The notes under the pieces are model-generated. The model worked only from the letters and a program-made list of their open reading frames with translations. It had not been told where the DNA came from and searched no databases. 64,000 nucleotides of DNA from Channa striata (Eukaryota > Chordata > Actinopteri > Anabantiformes > Channidae), in contig CM065182.1 in NCBI GenBank assembly GCA_033026295.1, positions 8,060,001 through 8,124,000 of the forward strand, read 5' to 3'. This document shows, piece after piece, positions 50,708 through 62,552 of the stretch; the first letter of the stretch is position 1, and every line of letters begins with the position of its first letter. Position numbers and translations under genes: made by a program.

Positions 50708-51069
50708 GCAGACTAGCAGGGCTCCACATTGCATATGCATATAACTGCTGATGTCAACTTTCCAGTGCAGCTCAGTCCAGTGGAAAAAAGCCCCACGTGC
50801 TGCATCAGATAAACTGCCTGTTTTTAAGGCGACTTCAGTAAATGAATGTCTTCACCCGTCTTTGCTGCGTGTGAACATCACTGTGGAGCTGGGTCGACAC
50901 TTATCGTGTTTCTGTTCATGTTCTGAATAAGGACGGTCTATAAGATGAGTGTGAGACTACTGGCACTTGATTCTTTTTTTGGGAAATAATTTCTGACGCT
51001 TTAGGATTTGAAAATCTGTTTCTTCACAGGGCAAACACCTACATGTAAATAAACCTTTGACACAGCTTA

Positions 51070-53240
51070 AACTGTAACTGTAACGGTAACTTTATTTGTT
51101 AAGGCCTTTAAAACAACAAGGTTGAACAAAGTGCTGTACAGGTTAAGGCATAAAATATTCAAATAAAACCCAACAATGTAACAATAAATAAATAAATAAA
51201 TAACACACGTAAAATAATGTCAAAAACTCAGACTGCATCAAAAGCCAGTGAAAACAAATGGGTCTTAAGAAATGATTTAAAAACAGGCAAGGAGGAGGCC
51301 TGTCTGATGTGCAGGGGCAGCTCGTTCCACAATTTTGGAGCTGCCACCGCAAAAGCTCTGTCCCCTCTGAGCTTCCGTTTAGTTTTTGGTACACTCAGGA
51401 GCAGCAGGTCAGCTGATCTGAGTGACCGAGGAGGAGTATATAAGTGCAGAAGTTCAGAGAGATACTCTGGGGCAGCACCATTTAAACATTTAAAAACAAA
51501 TACGAGAAGTTTAAAATGGATCCTAAAATGCACAGGCAGCCAGTGAAGAGAGGATAAAATAGGTGTAATATGGTCATGTTTTCTAGTGCCAGTTAAAAGA
51601 CGTGCAGCGGCATTTTGGATTAGCTGCAGTCGAGAGATCGACGACTGACTGGCGCCAAAATAAAGTGCGTTACAGTAATCCAGCCGGGTGGTAACAAAGG
51701 CATGGATTACTGTCTCAAAGTGCTGCTTAGTAAGAACTGGCTTAACTTTGGCCAGTTGCCTCAGGTGGAAAAAACTAGATTTTACAACCGACCGAATCTG
51801 GCTCTCAAGCTTTAGGTTGGTGTCCATTTTAAACCCAAGGTTAACTATTTCTGATTTGGCATATTCAGCCAAGGGACCCAAGTCTACAGAGGCAGCGGCC
51901 CCCTTAGGGGAGTTGGTTCCCAGCACAATTACCTCAGTCTTGGAATCATTAAAATATAAAAAGTTAAAAGCCATCCAGGCCTTAATGTCCTTTAAACAGT
52001 CCAGTAATGAGCTGATAGAGAAACCATCCCTCTTATTTAGAGGGACATAAATCTGACAATCATCAGCATAACAATGAAAACAGATTCCATGTTTTCTGAG
52101 GATGGAGCCAAGGGGAAGCAAATACAAAGAAAACAGGACAGGGCCTAAAATAGAGCCTTGTGGAACCCCACAGGACAGAGGAGCAGAGGAGGACTGGAAA
52201 TTTCCAAGTTGGACACAAAAACTTCTGTCCTTTAAGTAGGACCTGAACCAACTCAGAGCTGGGCCCTTAATACCAACCCAGTGTTCTAGGCGTGAGATCA
52301 AAAGTTCATGGTCCACTGTATCAAATGCAGCAGTTAAATCAAGCAGTACAAGGACCACATAGTCACCAGAATCAGAGGCTAGGAGAATGTCATTAAACAC
52401 TCGCAGCAGAGCAGATTCAGTACTGTGTTTTGTTTTAAAACCGGATTGAAAGATCTCTAAAAGGTTGTGCTCATTTAAAAATGCTATTAACTGGCTATAA
52501 ACGATTTTCTCTAAAAGCTTTGATAAAAAAGGTAATCTAGAAATTGGCCTAAAATTAGCAGAAACAAGTGGATCGAGCCCAGGTTTCTTAATGAGAGGTT
52601 TAACTATGGCGTGTTTAAAATTTTTGGGGACCAGCCCAGAGGTTAGACTACTGTTTATAATGGTGAGAACAGATGGCCCTAAAGTAAGAAAAACCTCTTT
52701 AAAAAGACGGGGGAAGAGCATCACAGGGTGAACCTGAGGGTTGCAAGTGATCAACAATCTCCTGAACCTGAGACAAGGTGACAGGCTCAAACCGATGAAA
52801 GACAGCAGAGCATAAGTGAGGGACTGACGGGTCAAAAACAGGAGGAGAGATTTGGGCCCTTGCCATAGAGACCTTATTAATGAAAAAATTAAGAAAGTTT
52901 TCACAGGTTTCAGATGTGAATTCAAAACATACAGTCTGAGGAGCATCCAGGATTTTGCTAATAGACTGAAATAACACACGGGGTTTGTGACAGTTGGAAA
53001 TAATAATATTAGCAAAGTGTTTTCTTTTAGCGTCTTTTACTGTGGACTGATAGAGACGCCAACAGTCTCTCAGCATTTGAAAGGACACTTGCAGTTTGTC
53101 CTTCTTCCATCTCCGTTCAGCTCTGCGGCACTCCCCCTCACAGCACGAGTCTCGTCATTTAGCCAGGGCTCAGATTTAGCTTTAGTGTGCCTGAATTTAA
53201 GTGGAGCTACAGTGTCCAATACAGTCTGCCAACCGCAATT
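51070..53240 (-). mobile_element. 5'-truncated L2-like LINE retrotransposon
   Basis: The element is read on the minus strand. The 3' end is near 51070, with gctttgttcaacc-like and aataaagttacc sequence and a short tttattta repeat. The 5' end is at about 53240, inside the linker before the reverse transcriptase. The endonuclease domain is absent, the usual result of truncated insertion. It carries a nearly intact RT (next entry). Confidence 0.8.
51228..53015 (-). pseudogene. LINE reverse transcriptase, L2/CR1-like, incomplete
   Basis: The long frame encodes a full RT core: NFRPISRLPFLSKLLEK, FQSGFKTKHSTESALL, LLDLTAAFDTVDHELL, CGVPQGSILGPVLFSLYLLP and the catalytic YADD in FHCYADDCQIYVPL. A conserved C-terminal region (LHWLPVHFRIHFKLLVFVFK) follows. 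The preceding segment, with DAPQTVCFEFTSETCENFL and PSGSPCDALPP, lies in another frame, so a one-base shift near 52703 separates it; a further shift is likely near 53130. With no endonuclease domain and broken frames it is non-autonomous. The RT itself looks young. Confidence 0.8.
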
Positions 53241-54296
53241 TCCCTTTCACTATCTTATATTAATATCTATAATATTTTCATATTTCTAATTTATTGGAAT
53301 GACAAAAAAAGTCAAGTCTGGGCAGGAAGCCGGTGTTTCTCCTTTTTCTGTGGTCGCATTTTACTCCTCAAGCAGTTAATTCAAAAGAAATTAAGGAATT
53401 TGATGAATTGTTCTGTAAAATATGAGAGAACTGAGAAAAATGTCCATCATGAACCTGAAGCCAAACCAAGTGACATATTGGGATTTCTGATTTTGTCAGA
53501 CCAACAATTCAGTTCACAAATATACTGAGGCATTTGTGCTTGAAAAATAACCCTGAACCCTAAATCCATAGATGTAAAAAAAAAATAGCAACATGTCCCA
53601 GAAATATTGCTTTTGACCCTGGGGTGTCACGTCTCCTGTCAGTTACTTGCCACCAGGCTCACACCTCCTCAGAAATGTTTGCAGGTGTTACATGGACCAA
53701 AATGCCAGTAAGAGGCCTGAGTTTCCGAGCAACCGAGCTGAAAGCAGGAAGATGGAGAAGTAATGGGACGAATACATGGTCCACGGACTGTTGTTTGCAT
53801 ACACACCCCCACCCAAACCTCATTTGCTCCTGACTGAACTTGATTCAGCGAGAACTCTGACATTAATCCAGAGTTATGGGATTATCTGCCACCTGAGGAT
53901 GTGTGACGGGCTGATGGCGCAGCTTTGGCACCTGCGTCACTCTCTCCTTCTGTCCATATTCAATTGCTCATCTTGTTGGGAAAACCAAACCCAGGCCCCA
54001 TTTGTTCCAACTCTCCACCTGCATCTTTTTTTTATTCGATTACACTTGAATCCAGCACGTTGCTCCTTTGCAAACTGTAGATCATTCGGGGCTTTGAACA
54101 TCCTGCTGCTTAGTGACCGGAGACCTTCGCGCTTCAGCTGCTCTGGTTAATCATTGACGGGTTTGGAGACGCGGTGGAAGCGGTGGGTTCACAGCTGGCT
54201 GCCTGCGCCCCGCAGTCAGCTGTTCAGCCACTGACGGGCTCCCAGCATGGTCAAGTGAGAACTGGAGTCAAAAAACTGGACACTCGCCGGGGCAGC
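53241..54296 (+). other. Klotho upstream region
   Basis: About 1 kb lies between the LINE and the klotho start codon. I see no coding exon. The proximal 150 bases are more GC-rich and must hold the klotho 5'UTR and probably its promoter. No clear TATA box is seen. Confidence 0.4.
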
Positions 54297-57200
54297 ATGA
54301 GTGCCTTCCTGCTCCTGGCTCTGCTCGCCTTCGCGCCCGCGTCGGCAAAGCCCAACGCGGGCCTGAAAACGTGGGGACGTTTCAGCAAGCTGCCCTACCC
54401 CGGGGACAAGGCTTTTCTCTATGACACCTTCCCCGCAGACTTCATGTGGGCGGTGGGCACGGCGGCGTACCAGGTGGAGGGCGCGTTTGACAAGGACGGA
54501 AAGGGGCTCTCCGTTTGGGACACTTTTACGCGCGGTGGGAACCGGATAGTGACCGGGGACGTGGGCAGCGACAGTTACCACAACGTGCGCGCCGACGTCC
54601 GAGCCATCCAGCAGCTCGGGGTCAGCCACTACAGGTTCTCCCTGTCCTGGTCCAGGATATTCCCCAACGGAACCCGCGGGAGTTACAACGACATCGGCAC
54701 CAGCTACTATCGGACGCTCCTCCGGAGGCTGAAGGAAATCCGCGTGCAGCCGGTGGTGACGCTCTACCACTGGGACCTGCCCGATCACCTGCAGCACAGC
54801 CTCGGCGGCTGGAGCAACCCGGAGCTGGTGGAGATTTTCAGAGACTACGCTGATTTCTGCTTCCAGACCTTCGGGGATGACGTCAAGTACTGGATCACCA
54901 TTGACAACCCGTTTGTGGTGGCGCGGCACGGCTACGGCACCGGGGTGGTCGCGCCCGGGATAAAGAACGACCCCGATCTCCCGTTCCGGGTTGGACACAA
55001 CCTGCTCAAGGTGGGCGCAAATATTTCAGCTACAGCTACAGCTGTTAAAAAATACTGAAGCCGGAGGATGATGAAATAAAGAAGAAGAATTTAATGCCAC
55101 AGTTAAAATGATCAGTTTTCAATTTTAATCCTGCCGACATTTTCAGTGACCCAAAAAGAACAAAAACATAATGTATCAAGATAACTCAGGTCTGTAAAAT
55201 CCAAAGTATGCAACATCCTTTATTATAGGCAGTGTTAGATATTTTGGGTTATGTTTGACAACTGAAAATAGCCAACTACTTTATGACGAGTCTTAATGAA
55301 AAAAGTATTTTAATCTAATGGTGATGTAAGTTCATTACATGTTTTGGATGAAAATGTCAATTTAAAGAAACTTAATAATAAAGTAATATAGTTTTTAGCA
55401 TAATAATCCTAAAAACTGTATTGTTCTGTGTGTTTCCTTCTTACTTTCCATTTATTTAAAATTTTTATATTATTGACTGTTTACACATATGGAAGTTTTT
55501 TCCATCCTCCAACCTCTTTTTGTCCTCCTCCTTTTCGCTGCCCCCCAGGCTCATGCAGCTGCTTGGCATCTCTATGACTTCCGCTACCGACCCCGACAGC
55601 AGGGCAAGCTGTCCATGGCCCTGGCCTCTCACTGGATCAAGCCCAGCCGCACCCGGCTGGAAAGCCTGCGAGAGTGCCAGTGCTCCCTGGACCACGTGCT
55701 GGGCTGGTTCGCACGGCCCCTCTTCACGGACGGAGACTACCCTCCCTGCATGAAGGCCAGGCTGGGCTCCCGGCTGCCCTCCTTCACACAGGAGGAGAAG
55801 GACCAGGTGAGGGGAACGGCCGACTTCTTCGCTCTCTCTCACGGAGCCGCCCTCAGCTTCCACCTCATCAATGACAGCCTGAAGTTTGGGCAGCAGGAAG
55901 ATCTGGACCTGAGGATGCTGCTCTACTGGGTCAACGCCGAGTACGACAGGCCGCCCATCTTTGTGGTGCAGAGTGGATGGTAGGTGTAGTAGCTGTGTGA
56001 GTTTGTCCGTATGTCTGTGATGTTCAGGTGTGTTGTGCAACGTTTTGTCTTCACTGCTCATCCATGCAGGTACGTCCTCGGCAACACCAAGACAGAGGAC
56101 CCGAAACACATGTACTACCTCAAGAGGTTCATCTCAGAGGCCCTGAAATGTGAGAAGTGACACACGATGACGACTGTTCTCCTGCACATCAGTTGAGTGA
56201 ATCCTTTTAAATCTGCATTTGTCCATGCAGCAATTGTCATAGACAGAGTAAACGTGGTGGGATACACAGCCTGGTCTCTGATAGACGGCTTCGAGTGGCA
56301 CAGAGAGTACGGGATACGACGGGGACTTTACTACGTGGACTTCAACACCTCTGACATGAAGAGGGAGCCAAAGACATCAGCCACCTTTTACAGGTACATG
56401 CAAAGACTGTGTGATGAAGATGAAGGAAGGATGAAGAATCCGGACAGTGTGATGCTGGCAATATTACTGTAAATGCAACACGAGTGCAGATTGAGAGTTC
56501 ACCTTCTGAGACTGCGTCCTAATCTCTTTGTAATTCTGTGTTGTTAGAGAACAATGTCATAATGTGAACGTCATGTACAACTTCAGACAATATGTTATTA
56601 AATAACTGCAGTTACGGTTTTATTAGAATCTTTTTTATTTATTGCTCTCAAAGGACCGTCATCCATAGGAATGGTTTCCCAGAACTTCCAGAGAACAGAC
56701 CTGCACAGGGGGTCTTCCCATGCAATTTCGCCTGGGGGGTGTCTGCCAACTCCATACAGGTGAATGTGTTTGTTTGACGTGTGTATTCATGTGCAGTGTG
56801 TGAGGAAAGAGTGTGTGTTTGTGGAAGGATGTGGGCTGGGAAGGATCAAATGTACCACATAGGGCAGAGGTCTTCCTCACAAATGGAGGAACATTAACTC
56901 CGCATTAACTGTAGCTCAGAGATCCAGGGTAAACGTTACGTTCATTTAGTGAAGTGTGATGTTTTTCCTGTTTTTATTCAGTCTCTTTGAAACGTCTTTC
57001 TCCTCTTTAGGGTAAATCATGTAAGTCACGTTATTTTGAACCTGCAGTTTTCATGGTGAAAGTCCAGCTCTGAAACGACCCTGACGGCCAAGCTTCTCTT
57101 AATCATAAACCACACGACCTCCCAGCGTCGACAGCACAGGACCAGCTGTTGCCAAATTGCTCCGTTCGAGTTTTATTTGTATCTGTGTGTGTATTAGGTC

Positions 57201-60200
57201 ACCGCGGTGTTAGAGGGAACGTTAGTGCATGTTTACAGTGCTGTTTGTCCCTGCACGTCACAGGTGGAGACCACGCCCAGCCAATTTGCAGACCCCAATG
57301 TTTACCTTTGGAATATCTCCAACAACGGAGAGCTGACCAGGCTGGAGGGCTTCAGTGCACCACCTCTACGCCGAACGGCCCACTGTGCTGATTACGCCAC
57401 CATCCGACAACAAGTCTGCATTTAAACATTTATCATTTAAACGCTTTATGAACCACACGTTTGTGCATGTTCATCTGATGTTTACTGTTAAACTTACAGT
57501 AAACATCAATTTTTTGCTGATTCTGTTTATGTGCTCTTCTGAAGTTAACATGAGGAAAATCATTTCATTTTCTGCATATTGCTTATTAATTGTTTACATG
57601 TGTATTTGTTGTAAGGTAATGGAAATAAAATGCAACATACACTGCTCAACATTTCATAGATTTATATGTGCACACAATTATTCTGTACACTCACTGGCCA
57701 CTTTATTATTCTAATATGTATTTATGATTGAGGTCAAAGTGGTTACAAGAGGAAGTGTTTCTAATTTTTTGACCACCACGTTTAAAATGAATTGTGTGGC
57801 GAAATAATTTGAACTATCTCTTCTCATAATGCCCTCCAGTACAAGTCCGCTAACTGCTTTGACCTCAGTCATAAACACATATTAGAATTATCACCTTTGT
57901 GAGAGTTCCAACTTAAAAGCTGACAAAGAGAACTTTGTAAAATCCGAATTTATTGGATTGTATTAGAATGCACAGGTGTACCTAATAAAGTGGCCGGTGA
58001 GTGTATATAACAGTTGTATCCTCGCTCACTTTAGGTGGATGAAATCCGACAGGTAGGGTTGAACCACTTCCATTTCTCTCTCAACTGGTCGGCCCTGGTG
58101 CCCACGGGCGACGTGGCTCGTGCCAACACGACTCTCCTGGGTTTCTACCGCTGCTTCACTCGTCAGCTGCTGCAGGCCAACGTCACGCCCGTGGTCACCC
58201 TGTGGCACCACACACGCCAGCGCAGCAGCCTGCCGGCCCCCCTGGACGCCGGCAACAAGTGGCTGAACAGGTCAAACACAGCAGCAGGTTTTGTCATAGA
58301 TGAAGGAGGATGATTCATTATAGAGCCACTTCCTTATTTTACTTTATGATGCATGTTGCTGTCAGGACATGGCTATTCTTTATCATTTGCTGCCATGGTG
58401 TCATCCTTCCTTTTCCTGTAATAATCAGATATTGCGTCATTAAACACAGTAGTCACCGTATTTAAGATGTGTTTGATGGCGGAACAATCTGATGTCTTGG
58501 CATTTTCCACCTTAGTGACAAAATAATCAGTGTTGTTGCAGTGGAAATCTGCCACTCTAATTACATTCAGTGTAATTGATAACAGGTTCATTTACATTGT
58601 TCATCATCTTTTATTTTCTCACTTTTGGGCGTATGAACGTGTTTGAGTCTAACAGTGTTTTTTAATATATGCTATTTTTTAATGTTAGGCTGAGACAGCT
58701 GTCAAGTGTGTAAATAATTGGATTTTTCCCCCTCAGGGAGACTCCAGCCGCCTTCGCCGACTACGCCAGACTCTGCTTCAGAGAACTCGGGACCTATGTG
58801 AAGTTGTGGATCACTCTGAACGAGCCCAACGATGAGATGGTGAGCTACCAGGAGGCTCACCAGATGCTGAGGGCGCACGCCATGGCCTGGCACGCTTACG
58901 ACAGCGAGTTTAGACAGGCACAGGGAGGACAGGTAGGTGCGGAAGCCTTTTTTGTTCTCAGACTGAATCAAATATTTCTATTATTTATATGTTATCGGTT
59001 TATACATGTCCGCCGAAATATTTCACTAACGTATCAGTTTCTGTTTTGATTTCGGTGTTTTACTGGATTTTCTGGATTTGTGTGTGATATTACTGTTTAC
59101 CAGCTAGTTTTTTGCGGCTTGCCCTACTTTATTACACATTAGTTTTTTAATGCACAGAATGCAAAACACAACACATCCTTGTGCACCAGAGCACCAAACG
59201 CATTTATTAATTAGGCATGGATTCATTCACTTCAATAATTCGGAGAATGGAGATGTCTCAGATGGTCACCTGTGCTGCTGTGTCTCAGGTATCTCTGGCT
59301 CTGCACATGGACTGGGTGGAACCGGCCTTCTCGTTCAGCCGTGAAGATGTGGAACCAGCTAAAAGAGTTTTAGACTTCCGCATCGGCTGGTTTGCAGAGC
59401 CCATCTTTGGCAGCGGGGACTATCCTGTGGGAATGAGGAGCTGGCTGCGTCAGCTCAACTCGCTTGAGTAATACCTACTTCATTCATACACTGACAAACG
59501 CCATAAGCCTCAGCTGTACTTGTGTGTTTGGTGCAAAAAAGTTAATTCTAGCACGAGAAAACGCTAAACCAAGGTGTAAACAATATACCTGCAAAACATT
59601 AGCATGTTTAAATACACAGTATATGCTCCAAACCCTTCAGTATTTTCTTATATGAAATGTTATTTTTGTGTCCCCACAGCCTGCCAGTATTCAACGAGGA
59701 GGACAGACAGCTGGTTAAAGGGACATTTGACTTTTTTGCACTCAGTCACTTCAGTACCAAGTTGGTGACGCACGCCAAGGAAGACTCGTAAGAATCCAAT
59801 CATTTTATTGCTCCACTAGTTGAAGACGAATGTGCGGCACTAATGTAGAGACGTCGACATTTCGTTCGTGACACACCCCATCCGTGTTATGCATCATGCA
59901 GGTACACCTACACGGCGATGCTCGAGGTCCAACACATGATCGATACGACGTGGATCATGTCCCCGAGGCCTGTCGTGCCCTGGGGCCTGAGGAAAGCGCT
60001 TAACTGGGTGAGACCGGAGAGGTCAAACGGAAAAGACACGTGGTTCTACTGTGCAACTACAAACCCCTGAGTGTTTTCAAACTAAAGGCATAAAAATGTT
60101 TGTGACTTATCTAATAATTTTGATAAAAGAGCCTAACAGAGTAACCGGCATTGTTCCTTTGTTGGTGTCAGGTGAAGGAGCACTACAACGATGTGCCTGT

Positions 60201-61554
60201 CTATGTGATGGCGAACGGGGTCCAGGAGGACCCAGCCCGCTTCAAAGACAGCCTAAGAGTCTACTACCTGTACAACTACATCAATGAGGCGCTGAAAGGT
60301 GAGAAACGAATGCAGCCAGTGGCAGTTACAGAGTTCACAGCGCTGACACTTGGCAGCTGTATGTTGTTTTTTGCTGCATTCGTACTGACTTATCAATCCT
60401 TCAGGGTGATTGACGTTTTTCCCCCCAACGGGTAAATAACTGTCATCACACAGGCTCTGCAGAGATTAATAATTAGACAGTATTTAGGTCACCGGTCCCT
60501 CAGTAGTCAGCTGACTCAGAATACACACATGTGCACACCAAATATGAACAGAGAAACGCGCTCCACACTGAAGGGTTGGGATTTACCAGGATAGATGAAG
60601 TGAAGATCTTGACAAGATTTCGAAACCCTGCAGTGTGACAATCGGATGTGCACATGGTGTCGTGTTATTGTGCTGTGTACCCATCAGCCACAACATTAAC
60701 ACTGCTTGCGGGACTTTACGAGTGCTCTCGTCGCTCTCGTCGCTCTCGTCGCTCTCGCACTTGTCTGTTGTGGCCCCTAGTCTCGCATGTGTGGAGTAAC
60801 AATTACATTCAAGCCTTAGATGAATCAACCATGAGGTTTAGGGCATTTATATTCCTTCATTATCAAATTAATATTGAATGTTATTTTATTGTTGAAAACT
60901 AAACAGAACCTTTACATTCTATATTTTTCAGAAACACTTTAACCAAAATGTATTTAATAATTATAATTAGTATATAAACATTTAATAAATAACATGTTAT
61001 ACTACACTTTAGAACTTTCACTTAACAGATGACAAAATAACACTATATTTATATACAATAGAGTGCATTAATAATCACCTGCTTCTAAATTGGTTTATAT
61101 GTTCACTGTATTGTTATAAACAACCTATCTGTCTGTTTATATACTATTAATAGATGATAAATAAAGGTAAACCTCACCATTTACCAACACTGAATGACAT
61201 GCTCTGTCCTTTCGCTCAGCGTACACTCTGGACGGTGTGAACCTGAAGGGCTACTTTGCTTACGCCCTGAGTGACCAAAGGGACCCAGGGTTCGGTTTGT
61301 ACGGACAAGTTCAGGACGAGGTGATAGTCAAGGCGTCTCTCTCCAACTATCGTAACATCATCCAGCACAACGGCTTCCCCGTTCAGGGAGGCGCACCGCA
61401 GCAGTGTCCCAGCTCTCCTCCACCCTGCTTCGGGTGCCACGTGCTGGTGAAGAGGCCTGTGGTGGGGTTTCTGACTCTGGTGGGTTCAGCGGTGCTGATC
61501 ACCTTCAGCCTCATCATCTACTACACGGCTAAAAGACACAAAGACTGTTACTGA
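54297..61554 (+). CDS. kl: Klotho (alpha-klotho), FGF23 co-receptor, 13 coding exons, 976 residues
   Basis: Klotho is a type I membrane protein with two family-1 glycosidase-like domains (KL1, KL2) that joins FGF receptors to form the FGF23 receptor for phosphate and vitamin D control. Exons: 54297-55010, 55549-55979, 56070-56149, 56231-56393, 56654-56759, 57264-57413, 58035-58270, 58737-58932, 59289-59467, 59680-59787, 59902-60007, 60172-60298, 61220-61554; all phases agree. The chosen ATG (A at -3) opens a signal peptide, MSAFLLLALLAFAPASA; upstream in-frame codons lack an ATG. KL1 spans about residues 35-470, KL2 about 490-930, and the TM helix VVGFLTLVGSAVLITFSLI about 946-967, with a short basic tail. 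KL1 has Asn204 (TIDNP) at the acid/base site and Gln379 (VQSGW) where mammals have Glu. KL2 keeps Glu656 (LNEP) but has Ala837 (MANG) at the nucleophile site. KL rather than KLB follows from PDS5B and RFC3 flanking it. Confidence 0.93.
57688..58003. mobile_element. Tc1-type MITE in klotho intron 6
   Basis: The 316-bp element has inverted ends: cactcactggccactttatt at the left, and the complement of its right end (ctaataaagtggccggtgag) matches it closely. TA target duplications flank both sides (57686-57687 and 58004-58005). These ends are those of a common teleost Tc1-like family. The interior has no transposase, so it is non-autonomous. It ends 31 bases before the klotho exon at 58035. Confidence 0.85.
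60718..60760. repeat. Tandem CTCTCGTCG repeat in the last klotho intron
   Basis: Four units of a 9-base repeat (ctctcgtcg) stand next to a short stretch, catcagccacaacatta, that resembles the end of another fish Tc1-like family. The intron 60299-61219 shows nothing else of note. Confidence 0.7.
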
Positions 61555-62552
61555 TGACGGCGACTTTAGGATCTGTTCAGCGTTGTTTAACGAATGACTG
61601 AAGAAAAGAAGCAGAGTTTATTGTTTAGCACTGTGAGGTTTGATTGATTTTTTTGGCTTAATATTAAAGTCATTAAAGTTTAAGTGATGATACAAGTTTA
61701 AGTGATTTTACAAGTGCTATTAAATGTTATGTAAAGTTTGTGTATATTTGTTATTAAACCTTCTAGGCACCAACGTGTTCCCCTTTTAAAAGCTGTAGTT
61801 GTATCTATATTTGCTTTTTGAATGTTATGGAATGACAACTATGAATTAGCAACTTCATAAATTAGTAAATATAAAAATGTTCAGGCTTAACCTTGTCTCT
61901 ATCCCAGCTCAAAGGCAGAATGGCAAATACAACAAAAAAACACTATGTAATATCACAGTTTTTACAAGTTCAGTTATGTTAGCATAGATCACGGGTGGTA
62001 AACTCAGCGCCTCGAGGTCCTTACAACTGTTCCTGCACAGTTCTGATTGACTTATCATCCAGTTAATCAGAAGTTACAGGGATAGTTTGAAAATGACTAG
62101 GGCTGTGACCCTTGAGGCCCAATATTTGATACCCCGGCATAGATTAAAACAAACTAGGCCACATTCATAGTTTACAACTTTGAATTGTTTAAATACAGTT
62201 CTCAGACATTCCACCCAGACATAAAAAAATGCAGTCATAGCCATAAAGCAACAACAGATGCGTTACATACTGCAAACAAAGCCATTTATTGGTGTCCTCT
62301 AATATCACTTGTCTTTGCAGTATTTTTATGATGGTATTGTCACAATCAAAAATGCTCAATTTCAATATTTTACAGAAGATCAACACTTCAGGTTTTACGG
62401 ACTCTACAGTGGTAAAGTTAAGGGGAAGAGTACAAAATATAAAGCCACAAATATGTATAGAGAATGTACATCTGTGTTATTTCCACCAAAAATCGTGCTG
62501 GGGCAACATGGAACGGAAACAGGAAATATATGAGGGCTGTTAGTCCGTACAA
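61555..62552. other. Convergent 3' ends of klotho and RFC3
   Basis: Klotho ATTAAA signals on + occur at 61663-61668, 61672-61677 and 61753-61758. The RFC3 AATAAA on the minus strand is at 62290-62285, about 265 bases past its stop. No further gene is visible between them; STARD13, which separates KL and RFC3 in mammals, is absent. Confidence 0.55.

Noticed and set aside
54174..54296. Upstream in-frame extension of klotho with a GTG start
   Set aside because: There is no ATG in it, and the ATG at 54297 is followed at once by a good signal peptide.
54216..54998. 260-codon open frame on the minus strand opposite klotho exon 1
   Set aside because: It is the mirror of a GC-rich, strongly conserved coding exon; no known domain, no splice context, and composition explains the lack of stops.
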